A DNA stretch of 64,000 nt, from positions 17,828 through 81,827 of the IMG/VR virus record IMGVR_UViG_3300042543_000363; one strand, 5' to 3'. The notes beneath the pieces were generated by a model. The model was not told the origin of the DNA. It worked only from the letters and a program-made list of their open reading frames with translations, and made no database searches. Every line of letters starts with the position of its first letter. Position 1 is the stretch's first letter. Below, piece by piece: positions 39,030 through 46,687 of the stretch. The position numbers and the translations under genes are program-made. The stretch comes from a virus.

Positions 39030-39319
39030 CATTCTCTCTCCTCTCCGAAGAAATTCTTATATTCCTCTTCAGTCATCAGTTCTTCGCAGTAGGCAAACAG
39101 ATCGCCATCCTGCCACAGGCGCCAGACATTACCTTTAGAATCAGTATGCTGAGCATAATCTAGAACATTAGACCAGGTATCCCAATAGAATTCGTTCTCC
39201 GGATCAGCGAGATCTACTACATCTTCATGCAGGACTCCCCAACCACCAAAATCCTCAGAGAAGATCTTGGGAATATAAACGCCATTACGATCGCTCAGCA
39301 GGATTTCGATACCAGACAT
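39029..39319 (-). CDS. Small acidic protein
   Basis: 96 residues from MSGIEILLSDRNGV, Asp/Glu/Trp-rich (VWRLWQDGDLFAYCEELMTE). The motif GIEILLSDRNGVYIPKIFSE with WDTWSNVLD occurs in small phage proteins of unknown role. Confidence 0.55.
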   Translation of the reverse strand: MSGIEILLSDRNGVYIPKIFSEDFGGWGVLHEDVVDLADPENEFYWDTWSNVLDYAQHTDSKGNVWRLWQDGDLFAYCEELMTEEEYKNFFGEERE

Positions 39320-39346
39320 CGGGTTTCTCCTCATCATCATATTCTT

Positions 39347-39374
39347 AGTATACCATATCCTACGTAAAAAGCAA
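39347..39374 (-). promoter_or_regulatory. Sigma70-like promoter, leftward
   Basis: Minus strand GCTTGCTT, 16 bp, TATACT, 28 bp upstream of the 96-residue gene. Confidence 0.7.
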
Positions 39375-39429
39375 GCTCGAACTTAACCATAGAGATCAAG
39401 TTTACTATCAATCTCTCCAAAAATATCGC

Positions 39430-39457
39430 TTTACTTTCTCGCCAAACCCAGTATAAT
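39430..39457 (+). promoter_or_regulatory. Sigma70-like promoter, rightward
   Basis: Plus strand TTTACT, 16 bp, TATAAT, 31 bp before the 39-residue gene; divergent from 39347-39374. The gap holds GATCAAGTTTAC, as in the 34.6-kb region. Confidence 0.6.
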
Positions 39458-39487
39458 CATTGTTGAGGGTTGAAAGAGGATACTTCG

Positions 39488-39607
39488 ATGAAACAAATAA
39501 ATCCAATGGCCTTAGAGTTACGCTCAGGCAAATACAAACAGCGTATCGTAAAGAGCAAGAAAAAGTATAACCGTAAAAACATCCGCAAGCATTATGGAGT
39601 AGAATAA
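39488..39607 (+). CDS. 39-residue basic protein
   Basis: MKQINPMALELRSGKYKQRI then VKSKKKYNRKNIRKHYGVE. Very basic; similar short proteins (NPMAxxLRxxKYxQRxVKSKK) are common in phages. Possibly RNA or DNA binding. Couples to the next gene by TAATG. Confidence 0.6.
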   Translation: MKQINPMALELRSGKYKQRIVKSKKKYNRKNIRKHYGVE

Positions 39608-39804
39608 TGACCGAGTTTCTGAGCAAAAACGCTGACGAAGCACTGGTTCAAGTTAAAGAAAACCTTTACGAGCGACTAGAAGGTCTTCGTGATTATCTTG
39701 CAAAGATGGCTGAATGGGGTTATGCTGCTGATTCTATGGAACAGCAAATGATGAACGAGATCCAGTTTCTGGAAGATCTGCTTGATATGATCGAACGGAG
39801 TTGA
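39607..39804 (+). CDS. Small acidic helical protein
   Basis: 65 residues (NADEALVQVKENLYERLEGL, MMNEIQFLEDLLDMIERS). Not recognised. Coupled start. Confidence 0.55.
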   Translation: MTEFLSKNADEALVQVKENLYERLEGLRDYLAKMAEWGYAADSMEQQMMNEIQFLEDLLDMIERS

Positions 39805-39805
39805 G

Positions 39806-39937
39806 ATGTTGAAGATTGAAATCCACTGGATATGGAATCCTAAACACTGGGCGTTTCATATCGTGGAAAGGTTCAACAGTGGAAATCCATATAGAAGTTA
39901 CAGATTTGGGCCGTTGTTTGTGAGGAGATTTTGGTAA
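39806..39937 (+). CDS. 43-residue Trp/Arg-rich protein
   Basis: MLKIEIHWIWNPKHWAFHIV then RFNSGNPYRSYRFGPLFVRR. CGGAG upstream. Its stop overlaps the ligase start (TAATG), so it is likely translated with it. Not recognised. Confidence 0.5.
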   Translation: MLKIEIHWIWNPKHWAFHIVERFNSGNPYRSYRFGPLFVRRFW

Positions 39938-41055
39938 TGATTAGCCTTCCGAAACTATACAAGATTGACACTAAAGGTAAGACCCGTGTTTGGTGGATCG
40001 AACATGACAGCGAGAAGTATCGGACACATTCTGGTATCAATGGTGGCAAGATTGTAGTTTCGGGCTGGCAGTATCCTACCGAAAAGAATGTCGGTCGTGC
40101 TAATGCGACCGATGTTGCTATGCAGGTTGCTAATGAAGTAAATGCTCATTATGTAAAGAAGCAGTTTCAAGGCAAGTATTATACTAGCGTTACTGCTGCT
40201 AAGTCGAAGGATGATTTGTTCTATGAGTGTATGCTGGCCGACAAGTATGATGCCAAGAAGCATAACAAGTTCCCGTATTATTCACAGCCGAAACTTGATG
40301 GTGTTCGCTGCCTCGTTTCTAAAGATGGTATGCAGTCACGCAATGGCAAGCCTATTATCTCTGCTCCGCATATTCGTGAAGCATTAGAACCATTCTTTCA
40401 GAAATATCCTGATGTGGTTCTGGATGGTGAACTGTATAATCACGATCTAAAAGACAACTTTGAAAAGATCATTTCACTGGCACGGAAGACAAAGCCAACT
40501 GCCGCTGATTTGGAAGAGTCTAAGCAGATGATCCAGTATCATGTCTACGATGTGATTATGGATGGAACTTTCCATGAGCGGTCGGATTTCATTGTTCAAA
40601 TGTTCGGCGAAAGTCTTTTAAATCCCCCTGTAATAACCGTCGATGTGCATGTTGTGGATGACGAACATGACCTCAAAACAATGCTTGGTCATTATCTTGA
40701 AATTGGATACGAAGGCCAGATGCTTCGTGTTCCTGACTCGCTGTATGAAGGTAAGCGTTCCAAGAACCTTATCAAGCATAAGGAATTTGAGGACGAGGAA
40801 TTTGAAATCGTTTCCATCGAAGAAGGAAAAGGTAACTGGGCAGGTGCTGCCAAGCGTGTGGAAATCCGTTTGAAAGATGGAACGACACAGTTTTCGGGAG
40901 TGCGTGGCTCATTTGACATGCTCAAGGACTTGCTGTATAATGCTAATGATTATATCGGCACGGACGTTACCGTGAGGTATCAGAACAAAACGGAAGACGG
41001 TAAACTTCGTTTTCCTGTTATCGTTGCTTTTTGGAAAGGAAAGCGTGACCTATGA
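39937..41055 (+). CDS. ATP-dependent DNA ligase
   Basis: 372 residues starting at MISLPKLYK. The N-terminal about 80 residues (RVWWIEHDSEKYRTHSGING ... EVNAHYVKKQFQGKYYT) resemble a WGR-like domain. The ligase core has motif I KLDGVRC, motif III DGELYN, motif IV EGQMLR (here EIGYEGQML) and motif V LIKHKEF. It joins DNA nicks during replication and repair. This is a small-phage-type ligase with a WGR-like N-domain rather than a full-length T4 gp30. Confidence 0.88.
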   Translation: MISLPKLYKIDTKGKTRVWWIEHDSEKYRTHSGINGGKIVVSGWQYPTEKNVGRANATDVAMQVANEVNAHYVKKQFQGKYYTSVTAAKSKDDLFYECMLADKYDAKKHNKFPYYSQPKLDGVRCLVSKDGMQSRNGKPIISAPHIREALEPFFQKYPDVVLDGELYNHDLKDNFEKIISLARKTKPTAADLEESKQMIQYHVYDVIMDGTFHERSDFIVQMFGESLLNPPVITVDVHVVDDEHDLKTMLGHYLEIGYEGQMLRVPDSLYEGKRSKNLIKHKEFEDEEFEIVSIEEGKGNWAGAAKRVEIRLKDGTTQFSGVRGSFDMLKDLLYNANDYIGTDVTVRYQNKTEDGKLRFPVIVAFWKGKRDL

Positions 41056-41136
41056 AAACTCTAATGATCCACTATACAAAGTCGAAACATAGACATTTGT
41101 AATAAATAAGATGCTTTTTTTACGTAGGAGGATACA

Positions 41137-41298
41137 ATGAAACAGAGCATAACTCGAATAGTATACTCAATCATCGATGACCGTGGCTTTATTGTTGATA
41201 AAGTCGCGACCTTCAATACGCATAAAGAGGCAACGGATTATCTACTTTATCTCAAAACTCTGAGTTTGCATGGTAAACCTGTGTTGGAAGTAAAATAA
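41137..41298 (+). CDS. 53-residue protein
   Basis: MKQSITRIVYSIIDDRGFIV then VATFNTHKEATDYLLYLKTL. TAGGAGG upstream. An AATAAATA octamer at 41100 may be a late promoter. Not recognised. Confidence 0.5.
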   Translation: MKQSITRIVYSIIDDRGFIVDKVATFNTHKEATDYLLYLKTLSLHGKPVLEVK

Positions 41299-41340
41299 AT
41301 ATATCGCTCTTATGAGCAATTCTTTCGAAAGGAGATTATC

Positions 41341-41574
41341 ATGAGTGGATATAAGACATATCTGATGGCTCTATTGGTAGGCGTTCTACCTTTGGTCACA
41401 GAGAAAGTTGGAGCAATTGATTGGAATGCATTGCTACTTGGTTGGGGCGTTCCGGAAAATTACGTAGTTCCTGCTGCCACTGCAGTTAGTGCGATTGTAA
41501 TGATTGTAATGCGAATGGTCACACAGGCAACTACTGTAAAGACTGCTTTGGAAACACCACCACCAGCTGAATAA
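41341..41574 (+). CDS. Holin candidate (small membrane protein)
   Basis: 77 residues with two hydrophobic spans (YLMALLVGVLPLVTEKVGAI and VVPAATAVSAIVMIVMRMV) and a short polar end. It resembles small holin-like proteins of phages of alphaproteobacteria. The adjacent convergent spanin pair supports a lysis role. Ends in a terminator. Holin function is inferred from topology and context. Confidence 0.55.
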   Translation: MSGYKTYLMALLVGVLPLVTEKVGAIDWNALLLGWGVPENYVVPAATAVSAIVMIVMRMVTQATTVKTALETPPPAE

Positions 41575-41580
41575 TGAATT

Positions 41581-41603
41581 GGGCGGTTTATCCGCCCTTT
41601 TTT
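41581..41603 (+). terminator. Intrinsic terminator after the holin candidate
   Basis: GGGCGG, 5-base loop, CCGCCC, then T6. Clear rho-independent form. Confidence 0.88.
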
Positions 41604-41869
41604 ATTGATTTATCTGCATCATCTAGAAACTTACGAATGCTTTCTATGGAGCTTTTACATGTTAAATTGTTCTTATGTAGCTGAACAATTAATTTTGCCA
41701 CTTGACTATCCGTCAGAGTGTTCCAGTTCGGAAAATGTTTCACAACAGGGCAGTAATACATTGCCTCGTCAGGATGCACAACCATATGACGATATGTCGT
41801 CACAACCTGCTTCGTGTCATTACAAGAAGCCAGTAGTATTACTGCTACCAATAGAATAATCTTTTTCAT
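41588..41869 (-). CDS. Outer-membrane spanin candidate (lipoprotein)
   Basis: 93 residues. Signal MKKIILLVAVILLASC with lipobox LLASC, then a mature periplasmic chain. Its start overlaps the i-spanin stop by 4 bp (ATGA), the usual spanin arrangement. o-spanins fuse with i-spanins across the periplasm to disrupt the outer membrane at lysis. Confidence 0.68.
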   Translation of the reverse strand: MKKIILLVAVILLASCNDTKQVVTTYRHMVVHPDEAMYYCPVVKHFPNWNTLTDSQVAKLIVQLHKNNLTCKSSIESIRKFLDDADKSIKKGG

Positions 41870-42240
41870 TTGCTCAACTCTCTAATTGTATTCTTGAGGA
41901 TATCCGAAGATGAACGATCGTTACCCTTCCCAACTTCCACGTCAATCGCAGATTCAATTTCTTTTAATTTACTGTCTAATTCTTCTTTCTGTTTGTTCAG
42001 CGAAGATATTATTTCATCCTTATTTTTAGAGATAATGCTCAGATTCTCTATGAATAGTTCTTTATCCTTGACATTTTGTTCAAGTTGATTTATATTATAC
42101 TGTTGAAGAGCTACTTGTTTTTCAAGATCTACAATCTGACGATGTTTCATGTAAAGACCAGAAACCAGTCCACCAACTAATATAAGTATAGACAGCCATT
42201 TGATGGCACCAGATGATATTAATGATAGTAGTATATTCAT
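41866..42240 (-). CDS. Inner-membrane spanin candidate (i-spanin)
   Basis: 124 residues: N-terminal span (WLSILILVGGLVSGLYM) then a long charged coiled coil (LEKQVALQQYNINQLEQNVK, INKQKEELDSKLKEIESAID-type). This is the i-spanin plan (Rz-like). Preceded by a perfect late octamer at 42265-42272. Confidence 0.7.
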   Translation of the reverse strand: MNILLSLISSGAIKWLSILILVGGLVSGLYMKHRQIVDLEKQVALQQYNINQLEQNVKDKELFIENLSIISKNKDEIISSLNKQKEELDSKLKEIESAIDVEVGKGNDRSSSDILKNTIRELSK

Positions 42241-42264
42241 GACAATCTCCGTGCTTTTACGGAA

Positions 42265-42272
42265 TATTTATA
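42265..42272 (-). promoter_or_regulatory. Late promoter octamer for the spanins
   Basis: Perfect TATAAATA on the minus strand, 25 bp before the i-spanin start. Fits late expression of lysis genes. Confidence 0.6.
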
Positions 42273-42284
42273 AGGGAGAATGAT

Positions 42285-42425
42285 ATGTTCAAGATTACTG
42301 AAGAAACCAAGGCAGCGGCAGTCGAGGAAATGCGTAAGATTCTAGGCGATGGACCTACTGACGCTCAATTAGACGAAGCATTTGAAGCGGCAGTTGCTAT
42401 TGTAAAGAAGCAGTTTGGTATGTGA
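42285..42425 (+). CDS. 46-residue acidic helical protein
   Basis: MFKITEETKAAAVEEMRKIL then DAQLDEAFEAAVAIVKKQFG. GGGAG upstream. Stop overlaps the next start by 1 bp (TGATG). Not recognised. Confidence 0.5.
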   Translation: MFKITEETKAAAVEEMRKILGDGPTDAQLDEAFEAAVAIVKKQFGM

Positions 42426-42589
42426 TGGATAAGTGGGAAAAACTAAAATCACTGATTGAGGCAGACTTGTCGTGGATGGTTCATTACTCCCATGACAAGA
42501 AGTTTGATGGAATGATGTCCGAGAGATATCTAAAGTTGATGAACAAGTTGGAGCAGGAAGAAAATGACAAAGACGAAACCAGAAAGTGA
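42425..42589 (+). CDS. 54-residue protein
   Basis: MDKWEKLKSLIEADLSWMVH then SERYLKLMNKLEQEENDKDE. Helical. Coupled to its neighbour; overlaps the next gene by 26 bp. Confidence 0.5.
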   Translation: MDKWEKLKSLIEADLSWMVHYSHDKKFDGMMSERYLKLMNKLEQEENDKDETRK

Positions 42590-42797
42590 ATTCATTTTTG
42601 TAAGACGTGAAAAGCCAGATTTCAATAATCCGGAACATACTATTATGTTTAGTATCGAAAGAAATAATGAAAAAACAGATTTGACAGATTTAGTTTATCT
42701 AACAACTCAGGCTAATGGCGTAGAGGAATGGGTTCATAAAGATGCTTATCAATTTTACTATGACCTTATGCATAAGCATGATAATATAAAAGAATGA
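42564..42797 (+). CDS. Small soluble protein
   Basis: 77 residues (EFIFVRREKPDFNNPEHTIM, DLVYLTTQANGVEEWVHKDA). Preceded by AGGAAG. Not recognised. Confidence 0.55.
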   Translation: MTKTKPESEFIFVRREKPDFNNPEHTIMFSIERNNEKTDLTDLVYLTTQANGVEEWVHKDAYQFYYDLMHKHDNIKE

Positions 42798-42841
42798 GTG
42801 GGATCCGAAGATCATAAAGATTTTTTGGAAGGATTATCATA

Positions 42842-44500
42842 ATGAAATACACAGCACCAGTAGTATCGACAACGTTTCTTCTTCGTGATGTTCTAAAGTT
42901 CGACAATGAACTTACAGAGCCGATTCTAACCGAAGCAGCAAAACTATGCGAAGAAGTTATTGCTCCTACTAATCAGTCTGGAGATAAACTTGGTTGTGAA
43001 AGATGCGTATTTGACGATGTTATTGTACCAGCAGTTTTCCATGAACCGTGGAAGAAATTCAAAGAAGGTGGTTGGCTTGGTTTATCAGTTCCTGAACAAT
43101 ATGGTGGCCAAGGTCTACCATATACACTTTCGGCTGCGGTAAACGAGTTTGTATCCTCGTCTAATATAGCTTTCTCTCTTTTGCCCGGCCTTACTCGTGG
43201 AAATATTCAAGCACTATTAGAAGTTGCAACAGAAGGACAGAAGCAACATTTCATTCCCAAGATGGCATCTGGTGAATGGACAGGCACAATGAACCTGACA
43301 GAACCGCATTGTGGAACTGATCTTGGTTTGATTAAGACAAAGGCTACTCCTGCTCTTTTAGAAGATGAATTTTATATCACAGGCCAAAAGATTTTCATTT
43401 CATGTGGTGAGCATGATCTAGCAGATAATATCGTTCATCTTGTTCTTGCTCGTATTGAGGGAGATCCAGAAGGCGTCAAAGGCATTAGTATGTTTGTGGT
43501 CCCAAAACTTTGGAGAGAGAAACAAAATAATGTGTCTTGTGGATCTATTGAAGAAAAGATGGGCATTCATGGTTCGCCAACTTGCGTGATGAACTATGAT
43601 GGTGCTATTGGTTATCTTGTTGGTGAACGATGCAAGGGTCTAAATGCCATGTTCATTATGATGAATGAGGCACGCCTTGGTGTTGCTGTTCAAGGTCTAT
43701 CGCAATCGGAGTTGGCATATCAAAATGCTCTTGCTTATGCCAAAGATCGTATTCAAAGTGCCAAGATTACAGATCCCAAAGGTAAGTCTGTTGCTATCAT
43801 AGAACATCCTGACGTTCGCCGTATGCTTATGGATATCAAATGTATCAATGAAGCTGGACGACTTCTTGTTCTAGAAGCGGCAATGCTTTGCGATGATAAA
43901 TCACAAGAAGCACAGGATCGTCTTGGTCTAATGACTCCAGTTCTCAAAGGCGTTCTAACAGATTATGGTTTTGAGAATGCTGTAAAAGCGCAACAGGTCT
44001 TCGGTGGTCATGGATACATCAAAGAATGGGGTATGGAGCAGATTGTTCGTGACGCTCGTATCTGTCAAATCTATGAAGGCGCTAATGGCATTCAGGCACT
44101 AGACTTGATTGGTCGTAAGTTGCCAAAGGATATGGGTCGTGCTATTACAAGGTTCTTCAATGATAGCGAAGCATTCTTGACCAGTTCTTACGATAAGCAG
44201 ATCAATGACATTGTTCAGCCAATGACACAGGCAGTAAGTGAACTAAAGCAAGCAACAGAATGGTTGGTAGAAAATGGCATGAAAAATCCTAATAATGCTG
44301 GTGGCGCTTCCTACGACTACATGAAAATGTTTGGATTAGTATTACTTGGCATGGCACATATTCGTATCTGTCTTGCTACTGACGATAAGGACAGACACAA
44401 TACCGCAGAATATTTTATGGAACGCATTCTACCAGAAACGAGTTTTCTACTAAAGCGTATCCGTTTCGGTTCGGATACAATGATGAGGGCAGAACTATGA
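42842..44500 (+). CDS. Acyl-CoA dehydrogenase, long form (DmdC-like subfamily)
   Basis: 552 residues. N-terminal helical domain, flavin/acyl-binding core with TEPHCGTDLG (about 153-162), then FISCGEHDLADNIVHLVLAR, GSIEEKMGIHGSPTCVMNYD, MMNEARLGVAVQGLS, and a C-terminal FGGHGYIKEWGMEQIVRDAR. The likely catalytic Glu is E412 in QIYEGANGIQALDLIGRKL. A C-terminal extension (about 430-552) is that of the long-form subfamily that includes 3-methylmercaptopropionyl-CoA dehydrogenases. It oxidises an acyl-CoA to enoyl-CoA with FAD. All key residues appear intact, so an active enzyme is likely; the acyl substrate cannot be read from sequence. Its stop overlaps the next start (ATGA). Confidence 0.92.
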   Translation: MKYTAPVVSTTFLLRDVLKFDNELTEPILTEAAKLCEEVIAPTNQSGDKLGCERCVFDDVIVPAVFHEPWKKFKEGGWLGLSVPEQYGGQGLPYTLSAAVNEFVSSSNIAFSLLPGLTRGNIQALLEVATEGQKQHFIPKMASGEWTGTMNLTEPHCGTDLGLIKTKATPALLEDEFYITGQKIFISCGEHDLADNIVHLVLARIEGDPEGVKGISMFVVPKLWREKQNNVSCGSIEEKMGIHGSPTCVMNYDGAIGYLVGERCKGLNAMFIMMNEARLGVAVQGLSQSELAYQNALAYAKDRIQSAKITDPKGKSVAIIEHPDVRRMLMDIKCINEAGRLLVLEAAMLCDDKSQEAQDRLGLMTPVLKGVLTDYGFENAVKAQQVFGGHGYIKEWGMEQIVRDARICQIYEGANGIQALDLIGRKLPKDMGRAITRFFNDSEAFLTSSYDKQINDIVQPMTQAVSELKQATEWLVENGMKNPNNAGGASYDYMKMFGLVLLGMAHIRICLATDDKDRHNTAEYFMERILPETSFLLKRIRFGSDTMMRAEL

Positions 44501-44682
44501 TTTTACAGAACGAAAAACTAAACGCTATAATCAACGATGTGCCAAAAGAAAACGTTGAAAACAAGATGAACTGTCTATTCCTTTTTGGCCTTCTAGAAAA
44601 GGTTCTATCTGAAAAAGACGAAGCAATGAGAGACCAGCGCCTCAATGATATGAAAAACATGCTTGAATGGAAAGAGACATGA
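44497..44682 (+). CDS. Small helical protein
   Basis: 61 residues (EKLNAIINDVPKENVENKMN, EKDEAMRDQRLNDMKNMLEW). Coupled to the acyl-CoA dehydrogenase by a 4-bp ATGA overlap and to the next gene in the same way. Not recognised. Confidence 0.55.
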   Translation: MILQNEKLNAIINDVPKENVENKMNCLFLFGLLEKVLSEKDEAMRDQRLNDMKNMLEWKET

Positions 44683-44876
44683 TCTTTGACTATAAAGAAG
44701 ATACTTGTAAATATGTGGTTCATTCCAAGAGGAGTGGAAACGAGTTCGCTATTTCATTTACTTCCGTAGATGAAGTGGCGAATTATGTCGAAACCGAACA
44801 GAATGTAACTGGTGTATGGAAAGTTGTGGCACAAAAGATACCACCAGAAATTTATACTAGAAAGGTCAAAAAATGA
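44679..44876 (+). CDS. Small soluble protein
   Basis: 65 residues from MIFDYKEDTCKYVV (ATGA overlap with the previous stop). Beta-rich. Not recognised. Confidence 0.55.
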   Translation: MIFDYKEDTCKYVVHSKRSGNEFAISFTSVDEVANYVETEQNVTGVWKVVAQKIPPEIYTRKVKK

Positions 44877-45049
44877 TCTATACTGGAAGTTTGTTTGATG
44901 GATATGATTTCAAACTATTCGCCAAGACAGTTCGTGGTATAAACAATAAATTTACAGGAAAACTAATCAGGCAGTTATATTCTGGCTCTATATATCCTAA
45001 TCTAGAATTATATCTAGAAATTGAAAAGAGATTGAGAAATGTCCGATGA
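44873..45049 (+). CDS. 58-residue protein
   Basis: MIYTGSLFDGYDFKLFAKTV then NNKFTGKLIRQLYSGSIYPN. Coupled by ATGA. Overlaps the next gene by 11 bp. Not recognised. Confidence 0.5.
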   Translation: MIYTGSLFDGYDFKLFAKTVRGINNKFTGKLIRQLYSGSIYPNLELYLEIEKRLRNVR

Positions 45050-45287
45050 ACTGGTGAATCAATTACATGAACTGGCCAATTGGGTTGAAAAACACAATAG
45101 CGTCCATTGTCATTCTGTTCCAAGAAAGGCAGCATATACGATTGAACGATTAGAGGAAGAAAATTCTAAACTACGCAAAAGTCTTAACAAACATGATTTG
45201 ACTTTTAATGACTATGTTAATAGATTTATAGGATTCTTTCTACTACAATGGTATCTATTTAAAAAGAAAAGGAAAAAGAATGTATGA
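45039..45287 (+). CDS. Small protein with hydrophobic C-terminal segment
   Basis: 82 residues: coiled coil (AYTIERLEEENSKLRKSLNK) and a short hydrophobic stretch (FIGFFLLQWYLF) before a basic tail KKKRKKN. Possibly membrane-associated. Coupled to the next gene by ATGA. Confidence 0.5.
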   Translation: MSDELVNQLHELANWVEKHNSVHCHSVPRKAAYTIERLEEENSKLRKSLNKHDLTFNDYVNRFIGFFLLQWYLFKKKRKKNV

Positions 45288-45550
45288 TGAAATCTTTGAT
45301 GATAATCTCAATGGTGGTATTCCCCACGGTTGCTAGTGCAGCAAATAGTTTCGCACAACCATATCATTCTTTGAGCGGTGGTCCTCCTTCTTCTACTCCA
45401 GCATATTCATGGAGCAATCCTGGCTGGAGCGAAGGAGCGACTTCTGGATACAATACTGGATATGGTATTGCTAGAAGCATGGCAGGTAGTGCTTCTGCGC
45501 CTGGACCTACACTCCCAGGAAGAATGTTTGAAGAAGAGGTAATTGAATGA
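45284..45550 (+). CDS. Small secreted Ser/Gly/Pro-rich protein
   Basis: 88 residues. Signal peptide MMKSLMIISMVVFPTVASAA, then an unstructured Ser/Gly/Pro/Tyr-rich mature chain (PAYSWSNPGWSEGATSGYNT). Not recognised; may bind envelope or be lysis-related. Coupled to the phosphoribosyltransferase gene. Confidence 0.55.
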   Translation: MMKSLMIISMVVFPTVASAANSFAQPYHSLSGGPPSSTPAYSWSNPGWSEGATSGYNTGYGIARSMAGSASAPGPTLPGRMFEEEVIE

Positions 45551-45912
45551 ATTTATTTCAAGAAGGAAACTTTATATCTCATGCTGGACATGAGTTAAAT
45601 TGGAAAATTGAATGCGATGCTTTGACTGATGGAGATTGGGATTGTTTAGCAAGGATCATTCATGAGCGTACTCGTTTTGGCAGTGTTTATGGTATTCCTC
45701 GTGGCGGCGTTAAATTGGCTTTAGCGTTGGAAAAGTACATTACACCAGGAGTTCCATTACGATTAGTTGTCGACGATGTATACACGACGGGCAAATCTAT
45801 GAGAGAAGTAATGACTGGAGATGACCTTGGATTTGTTGTATTTGCTCGTAGAAGGATTGAATTTGATCCACAAAAATACATTCGTGCTATTTTTACGATG
45901 GACATGATATGA
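45547..45912 (+). CDS. Phosphoribosyltransferase-like protein
   Basis: 121 residues, short for the fold (usually above 160). It keeps YGIPRGGVKLALAL and the PRPP-binding motif RLVVDDVYTTGKSMREVM. The N-terminal region includes FISHAGHELNWKIECDALTD. It could act in nucleotide salvage (orotate or xanthine type) or be a regulator. The missing hood region makes substrate assignment unsafe. Confidence 0.7.
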   Translation: MNLFQEGNFISHAGHELNWKIECDALTDGDWDCLARIIHERTRFGSVYGIPRGGVKLALALEKYITPGVPLRLVVDDVYTTGKSMREVMTGDDLGFVVFARRRIEFDPQKYIRAIFTMDMI

Positions 45913-45946
45913 TAAATAGTCTTGCCTTCTAACCAAAGGAGCGGTG

Positions 45947-46687
45947 TTGAAGAACAAAGAGAAAAAGAAGTATCGTGCTATCTTTATATCAGATGTTCAT
46001 TTGGGTACAAAATATTCTAATGCTGAAAAGTTATTAGAGTTTCTAAAAGAAACCGAAGCCGATAGATACTACTTGGTTGGTGATATTATTGACGGATGGA
46101 TGATGCGAAACAAAGTCTATTGGCCTCAGGCGCACAACGAAGTCATTCAGTTCTTTCTAAAGCAATCAAAGAAATCAGTAGAAGTCTATTATGTAACTGG
46201 CAATCATGACGAGTTTCTTCGTGAGTATGCTGGCACCGAAATGGGTAATATCAAATTGGTGAATGAAACTATTCATAATGGAGAGAATGGTAAGAGATAT
46301 CTTGTAATCCATGGTGATCAGTTTGACCTGATTACAACAAACGCCAAGTGGCTTGCTCTTATCGGCGGTTGGTTGTATGATAGAATGATTGATCTAAACA
46401 GATATCTACAGAACATATATAATTATTTTGGCATCAACGGTTTCTCTCTTTCGGCATGGGCGAAACAAAATGTCAAGGAAGCAGTAAACTTTATTGGTGA
46501 CTATGAAAAGGTAGTTGCCGATGCTGCCAAAAGGAGATGCGTAGATGGTGTGGTTTGCGGTCACATACATCATGCTAATATATGTTCTTTTGATGATGTT
46601 GAGTATATGAACTGCGGCGATTGGGTAGAATCCTGCACCGCACTTGTTGAACACTATAATGGAAAGTTTGAGATTATAAGACGATGA
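45947..46687 (+). CDS. PlcP-like metallophosphoesterase (LpxH superfamily)
   Basis: 246 residues with a TTG start (AGGAG 5 bases upstream; GTG 3 bp earlier is closer than usual). All metal motifs are present: SDVHLG, GDIIDGW, GNHDEF, VIHGDQFD and CGHIHHA. The phrases YWPQAHNEVIQFFLK and YMNCGDWVESCTALVEHYNG match a subfamily often annotated as UDP-2,3-diacylglucosamine diphosphatase but which in several alphaproteobacteria is PlcP, a phospholipase C used for lipid replacement under phosphate limitation. The next gene is a GT4 glycosyltransferase, the usual partner of plcP. Function as PlcP rather than LpxH is inference from context. Confidence 0.75.
   Translation: MKNKEKKKYRAIFISDVHLGTKYSNAEKLLEFLKETEADRYYLVGDIIDGWMMRNKVYWPQAHNEVIQFFLKQSKKSVEVYYVTGNHDEFLREYAGTEMGNIKLVNETIHNGENGKRYLVIHGDQFDLITTNAKWLALIGGWLYDRMIDLNRYLQNIYNYFGINGFSLSAWAKQNVKEAVNFIGDYEKVVADAAKRRCVDGVVCGHIHHANICSFDDVEYMNCGDWVESCTALVEHYNGKFEIIRR

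Noticed and set aside
41052-41102. 16-codon frame overlapping the ligase stop
   Set aside because: Too short and without a distinct ribosome site; may only be a coupling artefact.
45947-46687. Reading this gene as lpxH for lipid A synthesis
   Set aside because: The subfamily phrases and the coupled GT4 gene fit PlcP better; LpxH is kept as an alternative.
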